A DNA stretch of 64,000 bases from JAAUQA01 sp036351435 (GTDB lineage Bacteria > Pseudomonadota > Gammaproteobacteria > Competibacterales > Competibacteraceae): NCBI GenBank assembly GCA_036351435.1, contig JAZBPA010000002.1:27745-91744 (forward strand), read 5' to 3'. The position numbers were made by a program, and so were the translations under genes. Below are positions 16,370 through 24,327 of this stretch, one piece after another; the stretch's first letter is position 1; each line of letters starts with the position of its first letter. The notes under the pieces are model-generated. The model was not told the origin of the DNA. It worked only from the letters and a program-made list of their open reading frames with translations, and ran no database searches.

Positions 16370-17122
16370 ATGAAGGCAACAAAGGTAGACGCCGGCCAAG
16401 GTTGGCATTGGATCGTAGACGGCTGGCGGCTCTTCATTCAAGCGCCTGGTATGTGGATTGTGATGCTGTTGATTTATCTCGGTATCAATATTGTCTTATC
16501 TTTTATCCCGTTGGTGGGGTGGGCTGCGACCACATTGATCGCACCTGCTCTGGTGGGTGGGATGCTTTACGGAGCGGCATCCTTGGATGGGGGTGAGGAT
16601 TTGGCAATCCCTCAACTGTTCCGCGCCTTTCAGGATCAGGGACGTTTGGGACCCATGTTGACTTTGGGTGCATTATTGCTGGGTTGTTACATCGTGATGG
16701 GATTGATCGTCGTGGGCGTGATCTTTGGCGGGGTGCTCGGCAGCGGAGCACTCAGCGGGAATTTGAGCGAAGAGCAAATGATGGGGCTCGCGTTGGGTTC
16801 GGGATTGGTTTTCGCGTTGATTGTGTTAGTGGTCAGTGTTTTTATTGCAATGGCACTGTTTTACGCCATTCCTCTGGTCATGTTGGGCAGCCAATCGCCA
16901 TTGACTGCGATTCGAACCAGTTTTTCAGCCTGTTTAACCAATTTCCTCCCCTTGCTGGTTTTTGGGGTGATTTATCTGGTGTTGGCAATTCTAGCGGTCA
17001 TACCGTTCGGGCTTGGGTTTTTGGTGTTAGTGCCAGTTACTTTTGCGGCAATTTATGTCAGCTACAGAGACGTGTTTCCAGACCAAGACACGGATCATGC
17101 TCCGTCGCTGACAAAATACTGA
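16370..17122 (+). CDS. BPSS1780-like polytopic membrane protein
   Basis: A 250-residue membrane protein with about six helices. The opening KVDAGQGWHWIVDGWRLFI matches the BPSS1780 family of uncharacterised membrane proteins of beta- and gammaproteobacteria. A later PLVMLGSQSPLTAIRTSFSACL segment resembles the second half of the family. It has its own GTAGGAG ribosome site and ends in front of a long inverted repeat. Function unknown. Confidence 0.7.
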   Translation: MKATKVDAGQGWHWIVDGWRLFIQAPGMWIVMLLIYLGINIVLSFIPLVGWAATTLIAPALVGGMLYGAASLDGGEDLAIPQLFRAFQDQGRLGPMLTLGALLLGCYIVMGLIVVGVIFGGVLGSGALSGNLSEEQMMGLALGSGLVFALIVLVVSVFIAMALFYAIPLVMLGSQSPLTAIRTSFSACLTNFLPLLVFGVIYLVLAILAVIPFGLGFLVLVPVTFAAIYVSYRDVFPDQDTDHAPSLTKY

Positions 17123-17141
17123 GTTGCAAAATATGCTACTC

Positions 17142-17198
17142 AATGCTGCCGTCATTTCTTGGGTGAACTGGTGACGGCAGCATTCAAGTCTTTTATTT
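17142..17198 (+). terminator. Rho-independent terminator-like hairpin
   Basis: AATGCTGCCGTCA (17142-17154) and TGACGGCAGCATT (17172-17184) form a perfect 13-bp stem around a 17-base loop, followed by TCTTTTATTT. It lies after the BPSS1780-like gene, with the convergent PilZ gene ending inside it, and probably ends the plus-strand transcript. Confidence 0.7.
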
Positions 17199-17552
17199 AT
17201 AAAACCGAAACTTATTAATCAACTGTTGGATCTTTGCCAAGGTCAGCAGGTCGAGATGATCGATTTGCAAACCATTGTCGTAAAAATCTGGATTCACGTC
17301 TTTACCGCTCCAACGACTATGGGCTTTTAGATGGAGCCTCTCCCGTTCACCCTCTTCATGAGGCACATCTACCCAGAGATCGAAATCTTGACCTTTCGGT
17401 AGCGGCCGATCACTGATCAACATTAAGCCACTTTCTGAGACATCGACAATATTGCCCAGCAATTCGCCGGTCCGTTGATCGAATACGCGCAAATAGAGAA
17501 ATAGATGCCAGCGCTGCAGATTGCGCTTTTCAGGAAGGTCTGAGTTACTCAT
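17193..17552 (-). CDS. PilZ domain protein
   Basis: A 119-residue single-domain PilZ protein, a family that includes c-di-GMP receptors. The N-terminal KRNLQRWHLFLYLRVFDQ corresponds to the RxxxR part, only loosely conserved (Arg and Trp rather than two arginines), and VDVSESGLMLISDRPL to the D/NxSxxG motif. The weak RxxxR leaves nucleotide binding doubtful. The ATG at 17552 is chosen; an in-frame start at 17561 adds three residues. It diverges from the PhzF gene. Confidence 0.8.
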   Translation of the reverse strand: MSNSDLPEKRNLQRWHLFLYLRVFDQRTGELLGNIVDVSESGLMLISDRPLPKGQDFDLWVDVPHEEGERERLHLKAHSRWSGKDVNPDFYDNGLQIDHLDLLTLAKIQQLINKFRFYK

Positions 17553-17656
17553 GATAATCAACTCTCAATTGTTATTGTGACAACAGGATGTCAGCGAGAA
17601 CGGAAAGGTTGCTCCCCATATTTTTCGCCAATAGTCGAATTAGGAGAATGTTGCTC

Positions 17657-18580
17657 ATGCGTTATCATTTTCGTACTGCCGATGTTTTTACCGAGCGCCT
17701 GTTTGGCGGTAACCCGCTTGCAGTTTTCCCGGATGCGCGCGGTTTAACCGATAAGGATATGCAGCGCGTAGCACGAGAATTCAATTTATCAGAAACCGTG
17801 TTTGTGTTCCCCGCCGTAAATACGGGAAATACCCGGCAATTGCGTATTTATACTCCTACCGCAGAAATTCCCTTCGCTGGTCACCCGACGATCGGTTGCG
17901 CGTATGTTTTAGCCGCTATCGGCGAAATTCCTTTGATCGGCGATATCACCCCTATTGTCTTTGAGGAACAGATAGGGCTAATCAAAGTATGGATAAGAGC
18001 GCGGGATGGTCAACCGGTATTCGCGCAATTAGCGGTAGCCAAACTACCGGAGTTTGGTCCGGAACCCCCACCCTTAAACGATTTGGCTCGTTTGCTGTCG
18101 TTGGATCCGGCTGATTTGTTGAGCGATTGCTGGACTCCTCAGGCGGTGTCCTGCGGCGTTCCATTTTTGTGTATCCCAGTCCGCAATCGGGATGTATTAC
18201 GCAGAGTTCAACTGCGACTTGATGCATTACCAAAGGTGCTTGGGACGTATTGGACCCAATCCGTTTATGTGTTTACCGCAGACCCCGAATTACCGGGTTC
18301 GGATTGGCGCGTGCGTATGTTTGCCCCTTCTCTCGGAGTTGCCGAAGATGCCGCTACCGGGGCAGCGGCAGCAGCTTTTGCCGGTTATTTGGCGGATCGC
18401 TCTGAAGCGGGCATGGGCACGTTGCGATGGGTTATCGAACAGGGCTTTGAAATGGATCGCCCCAGCTTGCTGGAAGCGGAAGCCGATAAATCACAAGGGA
18501 GCACTACGGCGATCAGAGTGGGAGGCAGCGCCGTTGAAGTTAGCGAGGGTTGGATGGAGATTCCGGTTACCGAAGCTTGA
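17657..18580 (+). CDS. PhzF family isomerase/epimerase
   Basis: A 307-residue member of the PhzF family (two-fold DAP-epimerase-like). It opens YHFRTADVFTERLFGGNPLAVF, carries the catalytic glutamate in REFNLSETVFVF, and has EIPFAGHPTIG and ATGAAAAAFAGYL as the family loops. ATG 17657 is chosen because AGGAG lies about 10 bases upstream; ATG 17648 would be almost on top of it. No phenazine genes are nearby, so the substrate is unknown. Confidence 0.85.
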   Translation: MRYHFRTADVFTERLFGGNPLAVFPDARGLTDKDMQRVAREFNLSETVFVFPAVNTGNTRQLRIYTPTAEIPFAGHPTIGCAYVLAAIGEIPLIGDITPIVFEEQIGLIKVWIRARDGQPVFAQLAVAKLPEFGPEPPPLNDLARLLSLDPADLLSDCWTPQAVSCGVPFLCIPVRNRDVLRRVQLRLDALPKVLGTYWTQSVYVFTADPELPGSDWRVRMFAPSLGVAEDAATGAAAAAFAGYLADRSEAGMGTLRWVIEQGFEMDRPSLLEAEADKSQGSTTAIRVGGSAVEVSEGWMEIPVTEA

Positions 18581-18677
18581 AGTTATGGCTTACTGGTGGG
18601 AGGTTGGCAGTTGGTTGACAGTCTGAAATATCAATGATTCTGGAGGTTTTTCAACTTACTGATTAAGCCGGTGTTTT

Positions 18678-18753
<76 letters not shown>

Positions 18754-18866
18754 GTTTGTTGCGGAGAAGTAAAAAGAATATTTATAAACAATCTAGGGCT
18801 GTCACGTCAAGAGAAAATCTAGTCTAAACTAAACTCAGCCCTGGTCGTTTGCAGGCCTTCGAACGA

Positions 18867-19727
18867 TTAGACTTTTTTCGGCAGACCTAATCGATCCCAA
18901 ATCGCTGTGGTCAAGCGAAACTGATTCATCGTATAAAAATGCAACCCTGGTGCTCCTTGTTCTAAGAGATGATGACACATCTCGGTCACCACATCTAACC
19001 CAAAAGCGCGCAGCGATTCGAGATCATCACTGAAACTTTCCAGTCGTTTGCGGATCCAGCGGGGAATTTCCGCACCACAGCTATCGGAAAAGCGTGCTAA
19101 TTGTTTGAAGTTCGTGATAGGCATGACGCCTGGTACGACGGGGATATCAATTCCGAGCCGCTCACAGCTATCGATAAATCGGAAGTAAGCGTCCGCATTG
19201 TAAAAATACTGGGTAATAGCGCTATCAGCACCAGCTTCTATTTTATGCTGGAAATGTGCAAGATCCTGCTCGACGCTGGCCGCTTGCGGGTGGAACTCTG
19301 GGTAAGCGGCTACTTCAATATGGAAATGATCGCCGGTTGCAGCGCGAATAATGGCAACTAATTCGTTCGCATGGCGGAACTCGCCTGGATCGCGCATTCC
19401 GGAAGGCATATCGCCACGCAACGCAACAATACGACTAATGCCGTGATTACGATAATTATCCAGCAATACATGAATATTTTCCTGAGTCGAACCGACGCAG
19501 GTTAGATGGGGTGCGGCTTCCACTTCACTTTCTTGTTGGATTTCCTGCACGATTTCGGTGGTTCGCTCGCGGGTGGTTCCACCGGCACCGTAAGTAACTG
19601 AGAAAAAGGCAGGCTTCAGCTTCTCTAATTCCAAGCGGGTGCGCCGCCATTTATCCAAACCTTCAGGGGAGTAGGGCGGGAAAAATTCGCAACTGAAAAT
19701 CTTAGGGTGTTGTTTCTGGGAATTCAT
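18867..19727 (-). CDS. metF: 5,10-methylenetetrahydrofolate reductase MetF
   Basis: FAD enzyme that reduces methylenetetrahydrofolate to methyltetrahydrofolate for methionine regeneration. The 286 residues show FSCEFFPPYSPEG near the start, PAFFSVTYGAGGTTRERT, VALRGDMPSG, and GADSAITQYFYNADAYFRF in the middle. The ATG at 19727 is chosen; further upstream, in-frame residues to 19784 run across a perfect hairpin and do not resemble MetF. It follows ahcY on the same strand after 79 bases, forming a methyl-cycle unit. Confidence 0.93.
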   Translation of the reverse strand: MNSQKQHPKIFSCEFFPPYSPEGLDKWRRTRLELEKLKPAFFSVTYGAGGTTRERTTEIVQEIQQESEVEAAPHLTCVGSTQENIHVLLDNYRNHGISRIVALRGDMPSGMRDPGEFRHANELVAIIRAATGDHFHIEVAAYPEFHPQAASVEQDLAHFQHKIEAGADSAITQYFYNADAYFRFIDSCERLGIDIPVVPGVMPITNFKQLARFSDSCGAEIPRWIRKRLESFSDDLESLRAFGLDVVTEMCHHLLEQGAPGLHFYTMNQFRLTTAIWDRLGLPKKV

Positions 19728-19748
19728 AAATATGATGGGTAAAGACGC

Positions 19749-19779
19749 GCTCAGCCCTACGCGATACGCAGGGCTGAGC
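19749..19779 (-). repeat. 10-bp intercistronic hairpin between ahcY and metF
   Basis: GCTCAGCCCT (19749-19758) and AGGGCTGAGC (19770-19779) are perfectly complementary around an 11-base loop. The structure begins 22 bases upstream of the metF start and has no good U-tract on the minus strand, so it may be an mRNA stabiliser or translation modulator, or a weak attenuator. Confidence 0.55.
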
Positions 19780-19806
19780 AACAATTGAGTTTAGCTAACA
19801 GATGGA

Positions 19807-21225
19807 TTAGTAGCGGTAAGCGTTAGGCTTATAAGGTCCGTCTACTGGCACACCAATGTAATTAGCTTGCTCTTCGGTGAGTTGGGTCAACTTGGCACCG
19901 ATACGATCCAGATGCAGACGCGCTACCTTTTCATCCAAATGCTTGGGCAGTACATACACACTGTTAGTGTAGTTGCCCGTATTGTTCCATAACTCCATCT
20001 GTGCCAAGACCTGATTAGTAAAGGAATTGGACATCACGAAGCTGGGGTGGCCGGTCGCGCAACCCAAATTCACCAGCCGACCCTCGGCAAGCAAAATGAT
20101 ACGTTTGCCATCAGGGAAGATGATGTGATCGACTTGCGGTTTGATGTTTTCCCACTGGTACTGTTGGGTCGAAGCAACATCAATTTCGGAGTCGAAATGA
20201 CCGATGTTGCAAACAATGGCCTGATCTTTCATGCGCGCCATATGGTCGTGAGCAATGACCCGCACATTACCAGTGGTGGTTACGAAGATGTCCACCTGGT
20301 CTGCAACATCATCAATGGTAACCACGCGGTAGCCCTCCATAGCTGCTTGGAGGGCACAGATCGGATCGATTTCAGTGACCCACACAGTTGCTCCCAGGCC
20401 GCGCAGCGATTGAGCGCAACCCTTACCGACATCACCATAACCGCAAACCAGGGCGATTTTGCCGGCGATCATCACGTCGGTGGCTCGTTTGATACCGTCT
20501 ACCAGCGATTCTCGGCAACCATACAGATTATCGAATTTGGATTTGGTCACCGAATCGTTGACATTGATGGCCGGAAACGGTAGCCGCCCTTCTTTCTCCA
20601 TGGTGTAAAGCCGATGGACGCCGGTGGTGGTTTCCTCGGTCACGCCACGTATATTGGCTAGAACCTTGGAATAAAAGCTCGGTTGGCTGTCCAACCGCTT
20701 GTTGATGGCAGCGAATAATACCTGTTCCTCTTCGCAAGTCGGTTTGGCAATGAGACTGCGATCTTTTTCAGCGCGCGAACCCAGTGTGACCAGCAAAGTG
20801 GCGTCGCCACCATCGTCCAGAATCATATTAGGCGTGCCGCCATCGCCCCATTCCAGGATGCGATGCGTGAAATCCCAATACTCTTCCAGCGATTCACCTT
20901 TGAAAGCGAACACCGGAATGCCGTCGGCGGCGATAGCCGCAGCGGCATGATCCTGCGTCGAGAAGATATTGCAAGACGCCCAGCGGATATCCGCCCCCAA
21001 TGCAGCCAAGGTTTCAATCAGCACGGCGGTTTGGATGGTCATGTGTAACGAACCGGCGATCCGAGCACCCTTGAGCGGTTGCTGAGCCCGGTACTCCTCA
21101 CGAATAGCCACTAAACCGGGCATTTCGGTTTCAGCGATGGCTATTTCTTTGCGCCCCCAAGCAGAGAGCGCAAGATCGGCGACTCGAAAATCATCTGTAT
21201 TCGGTTGATTGACTACTGCATTCAT
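19807..21225 (-). CDS. ahcY: S-adenosylhomocysteine hydrolase
   Basis: NAD-dependent hydrolase that splits S-adenosylhomocysteine into adenosine and homocysteine, removing the product inhibitor of methyltransferases. It has 472 residues, the long proteobacterial form. Visible are SLHMTIQTAVLIETL, the substrate-domain SCNIFSTQDHAAAAI, NVNDSVTKSKFDNLYGCRES, and the NAD-binding CGYGDVGKGCAQSLRG. The C-terminus is DGPYKPNAYRY, as in the family. An SAH riboswitch lies directly upstream. Confidence 0.96.
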   Translation of the reverse strand: MNAVVNQPNTDDFRVADLALSAWGRKEIAIAETEMPGLVAIREEYRAQQPLKGARIAGSLHMTIQTAVLIETLAALGADIRWASCNIFSTQDHAAAAIAADGIPVFAFKGESLEEYWDFTHRILEWGDGGTPNMILDDGGDATLLVTLGSRAEKDRSLIAKPTCEEEQVLFAAINKRLDSQPSFYSKVLANIRGVTEETTTGVHRLYTMEKEGRLPFPAINVNDSVTKSKFDNLYGCRESLVDGIKRATDVMIAGKIALVCGYGDVGKGCAQSLRGLGATVWVTEIDPICALQAAMEGYRVVTIDDVADQVDIFVTTTGNVRVIAHDHMARMKDQAIVCNIGHFDSEIDVASTQQYQWENIKPQVDHIIFPDGKRIILLAEGRLVNLGCATGHPSFVMSNSFTNQVLAQMELWNNTGNYTNSVYVLPKHLDEKVARLHLDRIGAKLTQLTEEQANYIGVPVDGPYKPNAYRY

Positions 21226-21249
21226 TTTACTTCACCCCATACGGTTGAA

Positions 21250-21324
21250 GGGCACCGTTGGTCAGCGGAATCCTCTCGCTGAGCCTGACGGTCCGAAACC
21301 GCTGCAGCGCCCCTCGGCGAGAGG
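21250..21324 (-). promoter_or_regulatory. SAH riboswitch (ahcY leader)
   Basis: On the minus strand, 5' to ahcY. P1 pairs CCTCTCGC (21317-21324) with GCGAGAGG (21272-21279). Inside it lie the conserved GAGGGGCGCTGCAGCGG and CCGTCAGGCTCAGC, close to the SAH aptamer consensus GAGGAGCGCTGC...CAGGCTC. Downstream, the segment AACGGTGCCC (ending at 21250) can form the pseudoknot with GGGCGC, one G-T wobble included, as in the Ralstonia aptamer. It should raise ahcY expression when SAH accumulates. Confidence 0.9.
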
Positions 21325-21339
21325 AAAAAGCTCTTGGAT

Positions 21340-21369
21340 AAACGGTCACCGCTTCCGCGACAGTGACCG
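21340..21369 (-). terminator. Possible terminator between metK and ahcY
   Basis: CGGTCAC (21343-21349) and GTGACCG (21363-21369) form a perfect 7-bp stem around 13 bases, ending in a short T-stretch (TTTATCC) on the minus strand. It lies 10 bases after the metK stop and would separate metK from the riboswitch-led ahcY. The T-tract is poor, so this is tentative. Confidence 0.4.
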
Positions 21370-21379
21370 GGATAAAAAA

Positions 21380-22540
21380 CTAAAGACCGGCGGCTTGACG
21401 CAACGCATCAGCTTTGTCAGTGCGTTCCCAGGTATATTGTTCGTCTTCGCGACCGAAGTGACCATAGGCAGCGGTACTCTTATAGATCGGCCGGATCAAG
21501 TCCAACATCTTGACCAAGCCGTAGGGACGTAGATCAAAATGCTCACGCACTAGTTCCACCATCCGCGATTCGTCGATTTTGCCGGTGCCGAAGGTATTGA
21601 TGCTGATAGAGGTCGGTTCCGCTACGCCGATGGCGTAGGACACTTGAATCTCACAACGGTCAGCAAGACCCGCCGCGACAATATTTTTCGCTACATAGCG
21701 ACCTGCGTAGGCCGCTGAACGATCCACTTTAGAGGGATCTTTACCGGAAAATGCACCGCCGCCGTGGTGCGCCATACCACCGTAAGTATCGACAATGATC
21801 TTACGACCGGTCAAGCCGCAATCGCCCACCGGACCGCCGATGATGAAGCTACCGGTAGGATTGATATGGAATTGAGTATGCTTATCAATCCACTCGGCTG
21901 GCAGCACCGGCTGAACGATGTTTTCCATAACAGCCTCGCGTAACCGGGCGTAAGGAATATCTGGATCATGCTGAGTGGATAACACCAGGGCTTCTACGCC
22001 GACGATTTTATCGTCTTCATAGCGGAAACTGATTTGACTTTTTGCATCCGGGCGCAACCAGGGAAGAATGTGCGTTTTGCGCATTTCCGCTTGTCGTTGG
22101 ACTAGACGGTGCGCATAAGTGATGGGCGCGGGCATGAGCACGTCGGTTTCGTTGGTCGCGTAACCGAACATGAGGCCCTGATCGCCTGCGCCTTGTTCCT
22201 CAGGCGTTTGCCGATCGACGCCCTGGGCGATGTCGCCGGATTGCTTGCCAATGCAGGACAGCACGGCACAGGTGGCGCCATCAAAACCAACTTCCGAACT
22301 GTTATAACCGATGTCGATAATGGTGTTACGCACGATTTCGTCGAAATCAACCCATGCGGAAGTGGTTATCTCACCGGCCAACACCACCACGCCGGTTTTA
22401 ATCAAGGTTTCGCACGCCACTCGCGCGCCGGTATCTTCGACCAGAATGGCGTCAAGTACGGCATCTGATATTTGGTCAGCGATTTTATCGGGATGACCCT
22501 CGGATACCGACTCCGAGGTAAATACGTAGCTTCGACTCAT
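21380..22540 (-). CDS. metK: S-adenosylmethionine synthetase
   Basis: Makes SAM from methionine and ATP. At 386 residues it has the usual length. Family marks are FTSESVSEGHPDKIADQISD at the N-terminus, GAGDQGLMFGYATNET with the hexapeptide, GGAFSGKDPSKVDRSAAY with the substrate-binding lysines, and AYGHFGRED near the end. ATG 22540 is preferred: GGA sits 7 bases upstream. It is first in the order metK, ahcY, metF and diverges from purH. Confidence 0.96.
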   Translation of the reverse strand: MSRSYVFTSESVSEGHPDKIADQISDAVLDAILVEDTGARVACETLIKTGVVVLAGEITTSAWVDFDEIVRNTIIDIGYNSSEVGFDGATCAVLSCIGKQSGDIAQGVDRQTPEEQGAGDQGLMFGYATNETDVLMPAPITYAHRLVQRQAEMRKTHILPWLRPDAKSQISFRYEDDKIVGVEALVLSTQHDPDIPYARLREAVMENIVQPVLPAEWIDKHTQFHINPTGSFIIGGPVGDCGLTGRKIIVDTYGGMAHHGGGAFSGKDPSKVDRSAAYAGRYVAKNIVAAGLADRCEIQVSYAIGVAEPTSISINTFGTGKIDESRMVELVREHFDLRPYGLVKMLDLIRPIYKSTAAYGHFGREDEQYTWERTDKADALRQAAGL

Positions 22541-22639
22541 CAATGAATCCTTTGTGTAGTTTGCCGGAGAACACCCGGAGATTGAACGGCGAAAAGTTTA
22601 CCTGGAAAGTCGGCTATTTTCACGTTTGGCGCATAAATT

Positions 22640-22671
22640 CTTTTAATTAAACGCACTTTGTTCGCTATACT
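22640..22671 (+). promoter_or_regulatory. Possible purH promoter
   Basis: TATACT at 22666-22671 matches a -10 box 34 bases upstream of the purH start. The -35 region is AT-rich (TTTTAATTAA) and only weakly matches consensus. I could not find a clear PurR operator. Confidence 0.3.
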
Positions 22672-22704
22672 TTATGGCCCTTCAGATTTTTCTAAAGCTT
22701 TCCA

Positions 22705-24285
22705 ATGATTGCCAATCACTCCGTTACTCTGCGCCGCGCTTTGATCAGCGTTTCCGACAAGCACAACCTTCTTGAGTTCGCCCGCGCCTTGTATGATCTG
22801 GGCATAGAAATTCTCTCCACCGGCGGTACAGCGCGCTTGCTTGGCGATAATGCTATTCCCGTTACCGAGGTTTCTGACCATACCGGTTTCCCAGAAATAA
22901 TGGATGGTCGGGTGAAAACCTTACACCCTAAAATCCACGGCGGTTTATTGGGTCGATCCGGGGTTGATGACGCAGTTATGGAGCAACACGGTATTGACCG
23001 CATTGACCTAGTGGTAGTCAATCTTTATCCCTTCGAGCAAACGGTTGCCGATCCCGCTTGTGATCTGACGAACGCAATAGAAAACATCGATATCGGCGGA
23101 CCGGCGATGTTGCGTGCAGCCGCGAAAAATTATTCGGCTGTTACGGTGGTTACAGATAGCGCTGATTATGATCGTATCTTGGATGAATTGCGGTCTAATC
23201 AGAGGTCTATTAGTGCAGCTACCCGTTTCGACCTAGCGGTCAAAGTGTTTGAATATACCGCCCGCTATGATGGCGCTATCGCCAATTATTTGGGCACTGT
23301 CACCCACGACGGCGATAGAAATACGTTCCCGCAGTCCTTTACCCAACAATATCGCAAGACTCAGGACATGCGCTATGGCGAAAACCCGCATCAACAAGCA
23401 GCGTTCTATGTCGAACCGAAGGCTGCAGAAGCGACTATCGCTACTGCTAAACAGCTACAAGGTAAGGAGCTTTCTTACAATAATGTAGCCGATACAGACG
23501 CCGCACTGGAGTGTGTGAAAACCTTTACGGAACCGGCTTGTGTGATCGTTAAACATGCTAATCCGTGTGGCGTGGCAGTGGCGAATACGCTGATTGATGC
23601 CTATGACAAGGCATTCAAAACCGATCCCACTTCGGCTTTCGGTGGCATCATCGCTTTCAATAGGATATTAGATGCTCAAACCGCGCAATCGATAGTAGAT
23701 CGCCAATTTGTCGAAGTGATTATTGCGCCGAACGTAAATGAGCACGCGTTGCCGATACTCGCCGGCAAAAAAAATGTGCGGGTATTAGCGTGCGGTGAAT
23801 GGAGTACCGAACCAGTCCCGGCTTGGGACTATAAACGGGTGGCCGGTGGGTTGCTGGTGCAGGAACGGGATTTAGGTAATGTCACGGCGACCGATCTCAG
23901 CACGGTGACGCAGCGCAGCCCGACCGAACAGGAGTTGAAAGACCTGTTATTTGCCTGGAAAGTGGTCAAGTTCGTCAAATCCAACGCCATCGTCTACTGT
24001 CGAGACGGTATGACGATTGGTATCGGCGCCGGCCAGATGAGCCGGGTTTATTCCGCGAAAATCGCCGCACTCAAAGCCGCCGATGAAGGTTTGATTATCG
24101 CCGGTTCGGTAATGTCCAGCGATGCGTTTTTTCCGTTTCGCGACGGCATCGACGCGGCGGCAGCGGCGGGTGTCACAGCGGTAATCCAGCCGGGGGGTTC
24201 GATGCGCGATCAAGCAGTCATTGCCGCGGCGAACGAACACGGCATCGCTATGGTGTTTACCGGACTGCGACATTTTCGACATTGA
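22705..24285 (+). CDS. purH: Bifunctional AICAR formyltransferase/IMP cyclohydrolase
   Basis: Carries out the last two steps of IMP synthesis. The 526 residues contain the N-terminal cyclohydrolase domain (RRALISVSDKHNLLEFA, then EILSTGGTARLL and DGRVKTLHPKIHGG) and the C-terminal transformylase domain (DMRYGENPHQQAAFY, VIVKHANPCGVA, DPTSAFGGIIAFN, AGQMSRVYSAKIA). It ends FTGLRHFRH, the family C-terminus. purD follows on the same strand after 42 bases, as in E. coli purHD. Confidence 0.96.
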   Translation: MIANHSVTLRRALISVSDKHNLLEFARALYDLGIEILSTGGTARLLGDNAIPVTEVSDHTGFPEIMDGRVKTLHPKIHGGLLGRSGVDDAVMEQHGIDRIDLVVVNLYPFEQTVADPACDLTNAIENIDIGGPAMLRAAAKNYSAVTVVTDSADYDRILDELRSNQRSISAATRFDLAVKVFEYTARYDGAIANYLGTVTHDGDRNTFPQSFTQQYRKTQDMRYGENPHQQAAFYVEPKAAEATIATAKQLQGKELSYNNVADTDAALECVKTFTEPACVIVKHANPCGVAVANTLIDAYDKAFKTDPTSAFGGIIAFNRILDAQTAQSIVDRQFVEVIIAPNVNEHALPILAGKKNVRVLACGEWSTEPVPAWDYKRVAGGLLVQERDLGNVTATDLSTVTQRSPTEQELKDLLFAWKVVKFVKSNAIVYCRDGMTIGIGAGQMSRVYSAKIAALKAADEGLIIAGSVMSSDAFFPFRDGIDAAAAAGVTAVIQPGGSMRDQAVIAAANEHGIAMVFTGLRHFRH

Positions 24286-24327
24286 TTGAATGACCGGCCA
24301 CTAGGCTATTGATAAGGGTAGGGCGTT

